A stretch of DNA of 64,000 nucleotides from Nocardioides astragali (GTDB lineage Bacteria; Actinomycetota; Actinomycetes; Propionibacteriales; Nocardioidaceae), in the NCBI RefSeq assembly GCF_024436375.1, contig NZ_JAFMZM010000007.1, forward strand, positions 68,731-132,730, written 5' to 3'. The translations under genes were made by a program, and so were the position numbers. Below the pieces are notes generated by a model. It was not told where the DNA came from. It saw only the letters and a program-made list of their open reading frames with translations, and made no database searches. This document shows, in pieces, positions 56,903 through 64,000 of the stretch. Every line of letters begins with the position of its first letter. The first letter of the stretch is position 1.

Positions 56903-58069
56903 ATGCGCATCGTCTCCGCCCATGAAGGCGTCATCCCCATCAGCTCGTCGATGAGCAACGCCTTCATCGACTTCTCCACCATGGACTGCTCGATCCTCGC
57001 GCTGGTCAGCGACGTGGTCGTCGACGGGAAGCCGCTCGTCGGCTACGGCTTCAACTCCAACGGTCGCTACTCGGCCGGGGAGATCCTTCGCCGCCGGATC
57101 CTGCCCCGCTTGATGGATGCTCCTGAGGGCGCGCTCCTCGACGAGGCGGGGGACCTCTCGCCGTCGTTCGCCTGGGAGGCGATGATGCGCAACGAGAAGC
57201 CCGGTGGCCACGGGGAGCGCTCGGTGGCGGTCGGCGTGGTCGACATGGCGTTGCACGACCTGGCCGCCAAGGTCGCGGGCGTCCCGCTCTACCGCTGGAT
57301 CTCCGACCACTACGGCGACGGCGACCCCGACGATTCCGTCTTCGTCTACGCCGCCGGCGGCTACTACGCCCCGGGCAAGAGCGACCGCGACCTCCAGGAC
57401 GAGATGCGCCGCTTCCTCGACGCGGGCTACGACGTCGTCAAGATGAAGATCGGCGGCGCCCCGCTCGCGGAGGACCTGCGGCGCATCGAGGCCGTCCTGG
57501 AGGTCCTCGGCGGGGACGGATCACGGCTCGCCGTCGACGTCAACGGTCGCTTCGACCTCGACACCGCGCTCGAGTACGCAAGGGCGCTCGACCCCTACGA
57601 CCTGTTCTGGTACGAGGAGGTCGGCGACCCGCTCGACTATCGTCTCAACGCGACCCTCTCCGAGCAGTACAAGAACCCGATCGCGACCGGAGAGAACCTC
57701 TTCTCGCTGCAGGACGCGCGCAACCTCGTCCGGTACGGCGGCATGCGGCCCGACCGCGACTACATCCAGATCGACCCGGCGCTCAGCTACGGGCTCGTCG
57801 AGTACAGGCGCATCCAGGACATGCTCTCCCAGCACGGCTGGTCGTCGCGTCGCTGCATCCCGCATGGGGGCCACCAGTTCTCCCTGCACATCGCTGCTGC
57901 CCTCAAGCTCGGCGGCAACGAGTCCTACCCGGGTGAGTTCCAGCCCACTGGCGGGTTCGCCGACGACGCGGTCGTCGAAGGCAGCCGGGTCGCCCTCGAC
58001 GACCGGCCCGGCATCGGCTTCGAGGGCAAGGCGAACTTCCTCGAGGTCCTCCGCGAGCTGCACGAATAG
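56903..58069 (+). CDS. Enolase-superfamily dehydratase, D-tartrate dehydratase type
   Basis: A 388-residue enzyme that should dehydrate D-tartrate (or a close sugar-acid relative) to oxaloacetate using Mg2+. It closely resembles the characterised Bradyrhizobium enzyme in layout: NAFIDFSTM, GYGFNSNGRYSAGE, NEKPGGHGERSVAVG, then the catalytic K-x-K (VVKMKIGGAP, K180/K182), metal ligands D212 (VDVNGRF), E238/E239 (WYEEVGDP) and E264 (ATGENLF), and the histidine base H321 (CIPHGGHQ). GGAAGGG precedes ATG 56903. It is controlled by the divergent GntR. Convergent with the symporter gene. Confidence 0.9.
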   Translation: MRIVSAHEGVIPISSSMSNAFIDFSTMDCSILALVSDVVVDGKPLVGYGFNSNGRYSAGEILRRRILPRLMDAPEGALLDEAGDLSPSFAWEAMMRNEKPGGHGERSVAVGVVDMALHDLAAKVAGVPLYRWISDHYGDGDPDDSVFVYAAGGYYAPGKSDRDLQDEMRRFLDAGYDVVKMKIGGAPLAEDLRRIEAVLEVLGGDGSRLAVDVNGRFDLDTALEYARALDPYDLFWYEEVGDPLDYRLNATLSEQYKNPIATGENLFSLQDARNLVRYGGMRPDRDYIQIDPALSYGLVEYRRIQDMLSQHGWSSRRCIPHGGHQFSLHIAAALKLGGNESYPGEFQPTGGFADDAVVEGSRVALDDRPGIGFEGKANFLEVLRELHE

Positions 58070-58090
58070 GTATCGCGGGCATCCGAGCGC

Positions 58091-59608
58091 CTACCCCCGC
58101 TCGAGCTCCACGGCCTCCGGCGTGTGGAGCCGCACCATGAACCGCCCCGCGTGCGCCGGCACGGAGGCCCGGGTCAGCCGCGAGACCACCACCATCGTGG
58201 CGAGCGAGGCAGGCACGCTCCAGGCCGCGGGCTGCCCGAGCAGGGCGGCGGTCCAGCCGGTCGAGGATGACGTCGCGAGCGTCCAGGCGACCGCGGCCCC
58301 TGATCCCAGGCCGCCGACCAGCAGCCCGGCCACCGCGCCTCGAGGAGTGAGCCCCCGCCACCAGATGCCGAGCATCAGCAGCGGTGCGAAGGTCGACGCC
58401 GTGACGGCGAAGGCCAGCCCCACGGTCCGCGCAACCGCGACGTCCTGGGCCGGCAGCGACATCAGCAGTGGTACGACGACCGCGATGGCCGCCGCGACGC
58501 GGAAGGCTGCCACCCCACCGAGCCGTCGCGTGCCCCACCGCCGCCCGGTCACGTCCTGGGAGAGCACCCCCGCGACGGCGATGGTCAGCCCCGAGCTGGT
58601 CGAGAGGAAGGCGGCGAAGGCGCCCGCGGTCACCAGTCCGGTCAGCATCGAGCCCAGCAGCCCGGGGACCATCAGCTGCGGCAGCTCGAGCACGAGGACG
58701 TCGGCCCGGCCGTCGGCGAGGTCGGGGGCGTAGATGCGGCCGAGCGCGCCGTACAACGGGGGGAGCACGTAGAAGATGCCCAGCAGCGCGAGGACCGCCA
58801 GGGTCGTACGACGGGCAGCGCGGCCGTCGGGGTTGGTGTAGAACCGCACGACCACGTGCGGCAGCCCCATCGTGCCGAGGAAGGTCGCGACGATCAGGGA
58901 GTACGTCGTGTAGAGCCCGATGCCGCCGCCGGGGGAGGCCAGCGGGATCGACCACGACGCCGGCGCCGCGCCGGTCGGGTCGACCGCGCCGTCGCTGGCC
59001 CAGACGGCGATGAGGACGAAGGCGGGGATGAGCAGCGCGGTCAGCTTCAGCCAGTACTGGAAGGCCTGGACGAAGGTGATCGACCGCATGCCGCCGGGGC
59101 TGACCGACGCGAGCACGACGAGCGCGACCACCAGCGAGCCGGCCCACGGAGGGGCGCCGATGGTCGACCGCAGCGTGACGCCGGCGCCCTGGAACTGGGG
59201 CAGCAGGTAGAGCCAGCCGATGCCGACGACCAGCACCGAGCAGAGCTTGCGCACGCCGCGCGAGCCCAGCCGCGCCTCGGCGAAGTCGGGCAGCGTGTAG
59301 GCACCCGAGCGCCGGAGGGGTGCGGCCACGAGGACCAGCAGGACGAGGTACCCGGCGGTCCAGCCGACGGGATACCAGAGCATCTCCGCGCCGAACGTCA
59401 GCAGCAGCCCCGCGACCCCGAGGAAGGACGCGGCGGAGAGGTACTCGCCGCCGATCGCGCTGGCGTTGAGCCGCGGACGGACGGTGCGGGAGGCGACGAA
59501 GAAGTCGCTGGTGGTGCGGGAGATCCGCAGCCCCCAAGTGCCGATCGCGAGGGTGGCGATCGAGACGAGCACGACCGCGACGACGCCGGGCACGATGTCG
59601 GTGTTCAT
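58091..59608 (-). CDS. Sodium:solute symporter (SSS family, acetate/monocarboxylate type)
   Basis: A 505-residue inner-membrane symporter with about thirteen transmembrane helices. Family signals are FFVASRTVRPRLNASAIGGEYLSAASFLGVAG, GAYTLPDFAEARLGSRGVRKL, GLPHVVVRFYTNPDGRAARRTT and the AFAAFLSTSSGLTIAVAGVLSQDV segment. Together with a DUF485-like small membrane protein it forms the usual ActP/YjcH-type pair. It is the last gene of an operon LytS-LytTR-DUF485-SSS. The substrate is probably acetate, pyruvate, lactate or another small acid; tartrate is suggested only by the neighbouring dehydratase. Confidence 0.88.
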   Translation of the reverse strand: MNTDIVPGVVAVVLVSIATLAIGTWGLRISRTTSDFFVASRTVRPRLNASAIGGEYLSAASFLGVAGLLLTFGAEMLWYPVGWTAGYLVLLVLVAAPLRRSGAYTLPDFAEARLGSRGVRKLCSVLVVGIGWLYLLPQFQGAGVTLRSTIGAPPWAGSLVVALVVLASVSPGGMRSITFVQAFQYWLKLTALLIPAFVLIAVWASDGAVDPTGAAPASWSIPLASPGGGIGLYTTYSLIVATFLGTMGLPHVVVRFYTNPDGRAARRTTLAVLALLGIFYVLPPLYGALGRIYAPDLADGRADVLVLELPQLMVPGLLGSMLTGLVTAGAFAAFLSTSSGLTIAVAGVLSQDVTGRRWGTRRLGGVAAFRVAAAIAVVVPLLMSLPAQDVAVARTVGLAFAVTASTFAPLLMLGIWWRGLTPRGAVAGLLVGGLGSGAAVAWTLATSSSTGWTAALLGQPAAWSVPASLATMVVVSRLTRASVPAHAGRFMVRLHTPEAVELERG

Positions 59609-59615
59609 GCGAAGC

Positions 59616-60014
59616 TCACGACCCGGCGTCCTCGTCCGGAAGCACCGTCCCGACGAGGTCGGCGAAGTCGCGCTCGTGCCCCTCTGCGCGGCGGAGGTAG
59701 AACCAGCCGAGCAGCAGCAGCCACGGATAGGTCAGCACGCCGAGCAGCAGCCAGGCCAGCGGCAGCGGACCGACGCGGACGTCGCCGAGCTCGGGGAAGA
59801 CGTGGAAGGCCAGTGGCAGGAGCCCGAGGGTCAGTGCCAGCGCGACCAGCACCCGTACGGCGAGCATGAGCTGCTCGCGCAGCAGCGATCGCATGAAGAC
59901 CTCACCCAGAGCGGTCTCCGCGTCGATCTCCCGCGTGCCGGCAGACCGTACGGCGTCCGCGCGCCGCCGCGGCGGACCGGTCACCCGCACCCGTGGGGGA
60001 GGCGGGTCGCTCAT
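59616..60014 (-). CDS. DUF485-like small membrane subunit
   Basis: A 132-residue protein with a long basic cytoplasmic N-terminus and two transmembrane helices: LMLAVRVLVALALTLGLLPLAFHVF (about 50-74) and LPLAWLLLGVLTYPWLLLLGWFYL (about 83-106), followed by an acidic C-terminus with RDFADLVG. The size and two-helix hairpin match partners of SSS symporters. It overlaps the LytTR gene by four bases (ATGA) and ends seven bases before the symporter gene. Its molecular role is unknown. Confidence 0.75.
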   Translation of the reverse strand: MSDPPPPRVRVTGPPRRRADAVRSAGTREIDAETALGEVFMRSLLREQLMLAVRVLVALALTLGLLPLAFHVFPELGDVRVGPLPLAWLLLGVLTYPWLLLLGWFYLRRAEGHERDFADLVGTVLPDEDAGS

Positions 60015-60730
60015 GAAGTCTTCCTGGTCAGCACCGACCGCAGCTCACGCGTGTGCCGTCGGCTCACCGGCAGCTCGATGCCCCCGATCACGACGCTCAC
60101 CCGACCGCCCTCGCTGCGCACCTCCTCGACGTGGGGGAGCGCGACGAGGACTGAGCGGTGGATCCGTACGAAGCCGGCCGACGCCCACTGCTCGGCGAGC
60201 GAGCTGAGCGGCGTCCGCACGAGGTGCGAGCCCTCGGCGGTGTGCAACCTCGCGTAGTCGCCCTGGGCCTCGACGTGGGTGATCTCCGAGCGGTTGATGA
60301 AGCGCGTGACCCCGCCGCGCTCGACGGGGATCTGTACGTCGCCGGACGGGACTGGACCGCCCGCCTCCACCACCCGGCGTACGGCCTCGGCGAGGCGCTC
60401 CTCGCGCACCGGCTTGAGGACGTAGTCGACGGCGCGCAGCTCGAAGGCCGCGACCGCGTGCTCCTCGTGGGCGGTCACGAACACGACCGGCGGCGGCTGC
60501 TTGAAGCGCGACAGGACCTGCGCGAGGTCGAGGCCGGTGAGGCCGGGCATCTGGATGTCGAGGAAGACCGCGTCGACCTCCTCGGCCTGCAGCACCCGGA
60601 GCGCGTCGGTCGCGGAGTCGCTGCCGCGGACCTCGCCGATGCGTGGGTCGCGGCCGAGGAGGAACACCAGCTCGTCGAGGGCGGGGCGCTCGTCGTCGAT
60701 GACGAGGACCTTCAGAGGGACGGGCGTCAT
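60011..60730 (-). CDS. LytTR-family response regulator
   Basis: A 239-residue regulator. The receiver domain (1-120) has D12/D13, phospho-acceptor D58 (VFLDIQMPG), T87 (VFVTAHEEH) and K106 (DYVLKPVREE). The LytTR DNA-binding domain (about 140-238) reads ITHVEAQGDYARLHTAEGSHLVRTPLSSLAEQ, GFVRIHRSVLVALPHVEEV and LPVSRRHTRELRSVL. It follows the LytS gene by 52 bases and is coupled to the DUF485-like gene by a four-base overlap. It probably controls expression of the symporter operon or related transport genes. Confidence 0.92.
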   Translation of the reverse strand: MTPVPLKVLVIDDERPALDELVFLLGRDPRIGEVRGSDSATDALRVLQAEEVDAVFLDIQMPGLTGLDLAQVLSRFKQPPPVVFVTAHEEHAVAAFELRAVDYVLKPVREERLAEAVRRVVEAGGPVPSGDVQIPVERGGVTRFINRSEITHVEAQGDYARLHTAEGSHLVRTPLSSLAEQWASAGFVRIHRSVLVALPHVEEVRSEGGRVSVVIGGIELPVSRRHTRELRSVLTRKTS

Positions 60731-60782
60731 CTCGGGGTCCCCGTTCGGACCGCAGCGAAGCGAGGATTCGAATGGGGTGAGC

Positions 60783-61907
60783 TCATACCTGGACTCCGGG
60801 GGCGAACTTCGGCACCCGCACGATGACCTTCGTGCCGGCGCCGGGAGCGGTCTCGACCACCAGACCGTAGTCGTCGCCGTAGGCGTTGCGCAGCCGCGCG
60901 TCGACGTTGCCCAGCCCAACCGAGTCCATCGAGGCGTCGCCGGCCAGCGCCCGCCGCACCCGCTCGGGGTCCTCGCCGGTGCCGTCGTCCTCCACCTCCA
61001 GGACGCACTCCTGGTCGAGGTCGCGGGCCGTGATCGAGAGCCGGCCCACGCCGTCCTCCTTGTCGGCGCTGGCCTCCAGCCCGTGGCGTACGGCGTTCTC
61101 GACCAGAGGCTGGATGCAGAGGAACGGCACGGCGACCGGCAGCACCTCCGGCGCGATCTGCAGGGTGACCTGGAGCCGGTCGCCGAAGCGGGCCTGCTCG
61201 AGCAGGAGGTAGCGCTCGACCGACCGGAGCTCCTCGGCGAGCGTCGTGTACTCGCCGTGGCGGCGGAAGGAGTAGCGGGTGAAGTCGGCGAACTCGAGCA
61301 GCAGCTCGCGGGCGCGGTCGGGGTCCGTACGCACGAAGCTGGCGATCGCGCCGAGCGAGTTGTAGATGAAATGTGGGCTGATCTGGGCCCGCAGCGCGCG
61401 CACCTCGGCCTCCATGAGACGGGTCCGCGAGTTGTCCAGCTCGGCCAGCTCGAGCTGCCCGCTCACCCACGACGCCACCTCGTCGGCGGCGCGGACGAGG
61501 CCGCCGGTCGTGTGCGGCGCCCCCACGACCAGCGCCCCGACCAGGGTGTCGTCGACGACCAGCGGGCTGACGATCGCCTGCCGCACCTGGCACCCGCCGT
61601 CGTCACACACCAGGGTCCGCTCGTCGACGATCATCGTGCGCCCGGTCTCGGCGACCTGGCCGATCGTGGGCGGAAGCTGCGCGCGGTGGTGGGAGCCGAG
61701 GCCGTCCCAGGCGAGGAGGCCGCTGGTGTCGCCCAGCCCGGCCGCCGGGGTGCCGAGCAGCGCCCGCAGGTGGCGTACGGACCGCTCGGCGCTGGCCGAG
61801 GTCAGTCCCTCGCGCAGCGCCGGGCTGGCGAGCGAGGCGTTGTGCAGCGCGCGGAAGGCCGCGCGGTCGGCCTCGCCGCCCAACGACGTACGCCGCCACC
61901 TCCACAT
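60783..61907 (-). CDS. LytS-type sensor histidine kinase
   Basis: A 374-residue soluble kinase. Residues about 20-155 form a GAF-like sensor with a cysteine pair (C101 and C106, LVCDDGGCQVRQ). The His_kinase region has H179 in LRAQISPHFIYNSLGAIASF, followed by LEEELRSVERYLLLEQARF-like helices, and the ATPase has VPFLCIQPLVENAVRHGL, EVEDDGTGE and VGLGNVDARLRNAYG. No membrane segment is present, so the signal is cytoplasmic. It forms the two-component pair with the following LytTR regulator. Confidence 0.9.
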   Translation of the reverse strand: MWRWRRTSLGGEADRAAFRALHNASLASPALREGLTSASAERSVRHLRALLGTPAAGLGDTSGLLAWDGLGSHHRAQLPPTIGQVAETGRTMIVDERTLVCDDGGCQVRQAIVSPLVVDDTLVGALVVGAPHTTGGLVRAADEVASWVSGQLELAELDNSRTRLMEAEVRALRAQISPHFIYNSLGAIASFVRTDPDRARELLLEFADFTRYSFRRHGEYTTLAEELRSVERYLLLEQARFGDRLQVTLQIAPEVLPVAVPFLCIQPLVENAVRHGLEASADKEDGVGRLSITARDLDQECVLEVEDDGTGEDPERVRRALAGDASMDSVGLGNVDARLRNAYGDDYGLVVETAPGAGTKVIVRVPKFAPGVQV

Positions 61908-61913
61908 GGCGCG

Positions 61914-61919
61914 ACCCTA
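61914..61919 (-). promoter_or_regulatory. Possible -10 of leaderless LytS operon transcript
   Basis: On the minus strand TAGGGT is six bases before ATG 61907, in the 19-base gap after the RTX-like gene. No ribosome site is seen. Transcription would start at or near the start codon. The -35 is unclear because it would lie in the upstream gene. Confidence 0.35.
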
Positions 61920-61926
61920 GTCGCGA

Positions 61927-63402
61927 TCAGCGCTCGCAGCGCTGCTCCCGCTCGGCGACGCACCGGTCGCGGCCCTTGGACCCGTCGACCCGGTCGAACC
62001 CGCGGCCACCGATCAGGGTGTCGGCCGCCGCGTGGCCGTCGATCACGTCGGGCCCGCCGCCGCCATGGATGTGGTCGCGACCGTCGCCGCCGTCGATCGT
62101 GTCCCCGGCCGCGTTGCCGTGGATCCGGTCGTTGCCGCCGCGCCCCTCGATCTCGTCAGTGCCGGACCCGCCGAGCAGCCGGTCAGCACCCTGCCCACCT
62201 CGCAGGTGGTCGGCGGCGGGGCCGCCGAGCATCTCGGTCCGCGCCTGGCAGTCGAAGATGTAGAACTCGAAGTAGCCGTCGTAGACGTTGCGCAGGCGGT
62301 CGCGGCCGGCGTGGCCGCGCAGGTTGCCCACGCACCCGGCGAAGGACAGGTTGTTGCCACGGTGGTTGCCGACCATGGTGACCTCCGGGGCCATGAGGAG
62401 GGCGTCCTGGAGTCCGGCCACCGTGCTCGACCGGCCGTCGATCACCATCACTCCCTGCTCGAGGTCGAGTGTCATCGAGCCGGTCTCGTTGGCGGCGATG
62501 AGGCCGTTCCTGCCGTCGCCGCCGTCGATGCGGCTCCCGGCGGCGATGGCGGCCGGTTCCACGACGATCTGGTCCTGACCGGCAGCGGTCGCGATGTCCA
62601 GCTTGATCGCCCCCTGCTGGGGGTGCACCTCCAGGTGGTCGTTGCCCGGGGTGCCACGGTAGGTGACGGCCTCGTCCTCGACCTGCAGGTCGAGCGCCTC
62701 GAAGGAGGAGAAGCGGGCGCTCACGTCCTGGATCCCCGGCTGTGCGGAGATGCCGCTGAGGATCCCCGTCGTCATGTCGGCGGACATCTCGGCCTCGACC
62801 GGACGTGAAGTGGTGACCAGCGTGTCCGGGCCGAGGCCACCGGTGACGAGCCCGTCGGGGGCCGTCCGCCAGGTGACGAGCGTGACCCAGTCGTTTCCTT
62901 CCCCGGTGTCGATCACGTCGCGGTTGGGCTGGCCTTCGGCGCCGGTCGTGACACTGTCGCTGCCGGCCCCGGTGCGTACGTCGTCCCGGTCCGCGTCGAT
63001 GCCCTCGGCCGCCCCCGCCCCGGTGATGACGCTGTCGGCCGAGCGGCCGCCGGCGAAGGTGTCGGCTCCCGTCCCCAGGGCGACGTTGTTGTAGTAGCCG
63101 GTGGGCGAGGCGGTGGTGTCGACCACGTCGTTGCCAGCACCCGCGTCGACGCTGATCAGGTTGGCGTTGGGGCGGTCGGGGGCCAGGCAGACGAGGTCGT
63201 CACCGCCCAGCGTGGAGATGTCCGTCGACTTCCCCGACACGATCACGTCGCGTCCCTCGGTGCCGGTGACGGCCGGACCGGACCCGACGATCGTCGCGGT
63301 CTCGCCGCGACAGGTCTCGCCGGCGGCGGTGGCCGCCGTGCTCGGCGCCAGCAGGGCCAGGCCCAGCAGCGGTGCAGCGGTCAGTGACGTCGTACGACGC
63401 AT
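61927..63402 (-). CDS. Secreted protein with RTX (hemolysin-type Ca-binding) repeats
   Basis: A 491-residue exported protein. Signal peptide about residues 1-26 (LTAAPLLGLALLAPSTAATAAG). A long beta-rich middle carries scattered G-x-D-x-x repeats (GGDDLVCLAPD, DAGAGNDVVD, GTGADTFAGG). The C-terminal part (about 385-480) has regular nine-residue repeats: GGPAADHLRGGQGADRLLGGSGTDEIEGRGGNDRIHG and on to GGGGPDVIDG. These bind Ca2+ as a parallel beta-roll outside the cell. Sec-type rather than type I export fits a Gram-positive. The function (adhesin, matrix or enzyme) is unknown. Confidence 0.85.
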   Translation of the reverse strand: MRRTTSLTAAPLLGLALLAPSTAATAAGETCRGETATIVGSGPAVTGTEGRDVIVSGKSTDISTLGGDDLVCLAPDRPNANLISVDAGAGNDVVDTTASPTGYYNNVALGTGADTFAGGRSADSVITGAGAAEGIDADRDDVRTGAGSDSVTTGAEGQPNRDVIDTGEGNDWVTLVTWRTAPDGLVTGGLGPDTLVTTSRPVEAEMSADMTTGILSGISAQPGIQDVSARFSSFEALDLQVEDEAVTYRGTPGNDHLEVHPQQGAIKLDIATAAGQDQIVVEPAAIAAGSRIDGGDGRNGLIAANETGSMTLDLEQGVMVIDGRSSTVAGLQDALLMAPEVTMVGNHRGNNLSFAGCVGNLRGHAGRDRLRNVYDGYFEFYIFDCQARTEMLGGPAADHLRGGQGADRLLGGSGTDEIEGRGGNDRIHGNAAGDTIDGGDGRDHIHGGGGPDVIDGHAAADTLIGGRGFDRVDGSKGRDRCVAEREQRCER

Positions 63403-63422
63403 GGTTCCCCCAGGAGAAGCTG

Positions 63423-64000
63423 TCAGCGGAAGTCGATGAGCAACATGTCGGTGTCGGTGCCGTCGCTCACGACCGGTCCCTCCTGTGACGGCTCGTCCCC
63501 GTCAGAAGGTGCCCGCTCGTCGCGGTCGGTGACCACCGCGCGGTAGCAGCGCGTGACGTAGGGGATCTGCATGCCGTCCATCCCGCGGCCGTAGGCGTCG
63601 TAGAACGCCAGCACGTCGGCGAGGTGGCGCTCGCGCTGCCCGTCGTCCATCGCCGCGAAGCTCGAGCGCGACCGGGCCAGGTCGAGGATCGACTCGCGGT
63701 TGACCTCCTGCCAGTGCTTGAAGGTCGCCTCCTCCATGAAGCCGAAGAGGTCGCTGTGCACGAGGTGCTCCGAAGACGACGTGTCGAGGTCCTGGCGGCC
63801 GAGGATGTCGCCCATCTTGCGCACCCACGGGATCCGCTCGTCGCGGCTGTTCCACACGAGCGCGAGGTGGCCGCCGGGCTTGAGGATCCGGGCGATCTCC
63901 GCCAGCGCGACCTCGTGGTCGAACCAGTGGAAGGCCTGGGCGACCACCACGACGTCGACCGAGCGGTCGTTGGCGGGGATGTCCTCCGCGGTCGCAATCT
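63423..64000 (-). CDS. Class I SAM-dependent methyltransferase, N-terminus outside window
   Basis: The frame runs off the right edge; 192 codons including stop are visible. It shows the second half of a Rossmann methyltransferase of the UbiE/Methyltransf_11 type: IPANDRSVDVVVVAQAFHWFDHEVALAEIARILKPGGHLALVWNSRDE, where H-W-F-D and LKPGG are family landmarks; SAM motif I must lie beyond base 64000. The C-terminal part (LAFYDAYGRGMDGMQIPYVTRCYRAVV) is like actinobacterial members of unknown substrate. It ends 20 bases before the RTX-repeat gene on the same strand. Confidence 0.88.
   Translation of the reverse strand, partial: IATAEDIPANDRSVDVVVVAQAFHWFDHEVALAEIARILKPGGHLALVWNSRDERIPWVRKMGDILGRQDLDTSSSEHLVHSDLFGFMEEATFKHWQEVNRESILDLARSRSSFAAMDDGQRERHLADVLAFYDAYGRGMDGMQIPYVTRCYRAVVTDRDERAPSDGDEPSQEGPVVSDGTDTDMLLIDFR

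Noticed and set aside
1..64000. tRNA, rRNA, insertion sequences, integrases or attachment sites
   Set aside because: None could be recognised by reading both strands; no transposase or recombinase motif appears in any plausible gene.

Overview
The window looks like a chromosomal segment of a high-GC Gram-positive actinobacterium, most plausibly Nocardioides or another member of the Nocardioidaceae. This is inferred from the roughly 70% GC, frequent GTG starts and GTGA/ATGA start-stop overlaps, promoters sitting right at start codons, a fused biotin carboxylase/carboxyltransferase, WXG100 proteins, a NarK-NasC/NirBD-NnaR nitrate system and LacI/MarR/LuxR-type regulators. No rRNA, tRNA, CRISPR array, insertion sequence or prophage is visible. 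Genes are tightly packed. The largest gap without a gene is 27174-27440 (267 bases), and it carries a LacI-type operator and promoter.

Layout. 1-4762: 3'-truncated (C-terminus outside the window) giant acyl-CoA carboxylase on the minus strand. 4773-8085: a type VII-style polymorphic toxin cassette on the minus strand: two WXG100 proteins, a toxin ending in a GH-E nuclease domain, then an ankyrin protein, a DUF2185 (Imm33-like) protein and an unknown 107-residue protein as immunity candidates. 8242-14123: EF-G2-like GTPase, GNAT acetyltransferase, cupin, DinB-like protein, berberine-bridge-type flavo-oxidase and a secreted CHRD protein. 14274-17335: a two-component pair whose kinase carries a cyclic-nucleotide-binding domain and whose receiver protein is fused to a cysteine-less thioredoxin-reductase-like flavoprotein.

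17419-30104: a fructan/fructose locus. A LacI repressor faces an operon for an ABC importer (binding protein, permease, ATPase), a PfkB sugar kinase, a small ABM-fold protein and a secreted GH32 enzyme. A second GH32 lipoprotein and a GH68 levansucrase are divergently transcribed, followed by a second LacI gene. Together they can make levan from sucrose, cut it outside the cell, import fructose and phosphorylate it.

30251-49990: a small membrane protein, a secreted alpha/beta hydrolase, then nitrate assimilation in two blocks: NarK-NasC-NasB-like (33027-37994) and NirB-NirD-NnaR (45886-49990). Between the blocks lie a possible 2H-phosphoesterase, VOC and LAL-type LuxR genes, a MarR gene facing a methyltransferase/DUF1304 pair through two tandem palindromes, and a phospholipase-D-like protein. 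50018-56000: a second ATPase-LuxR regulator, a secreted unknown, an MFS exporter facing its MarR regulator across a 25-base palindrome, and a two-domain VOC protein.

56113-64000: a GntR regulator faces a D-tartrate-dehydratase-like enolase-superfamily enzyme; then a minus-strand operon LytS-LytTR-DUF485-like-SSS symporter, a secreted RTX-repeat protein and a methyltransferase that runs off the right edge. All functions are inferred from sequence reading only; no database search was run.
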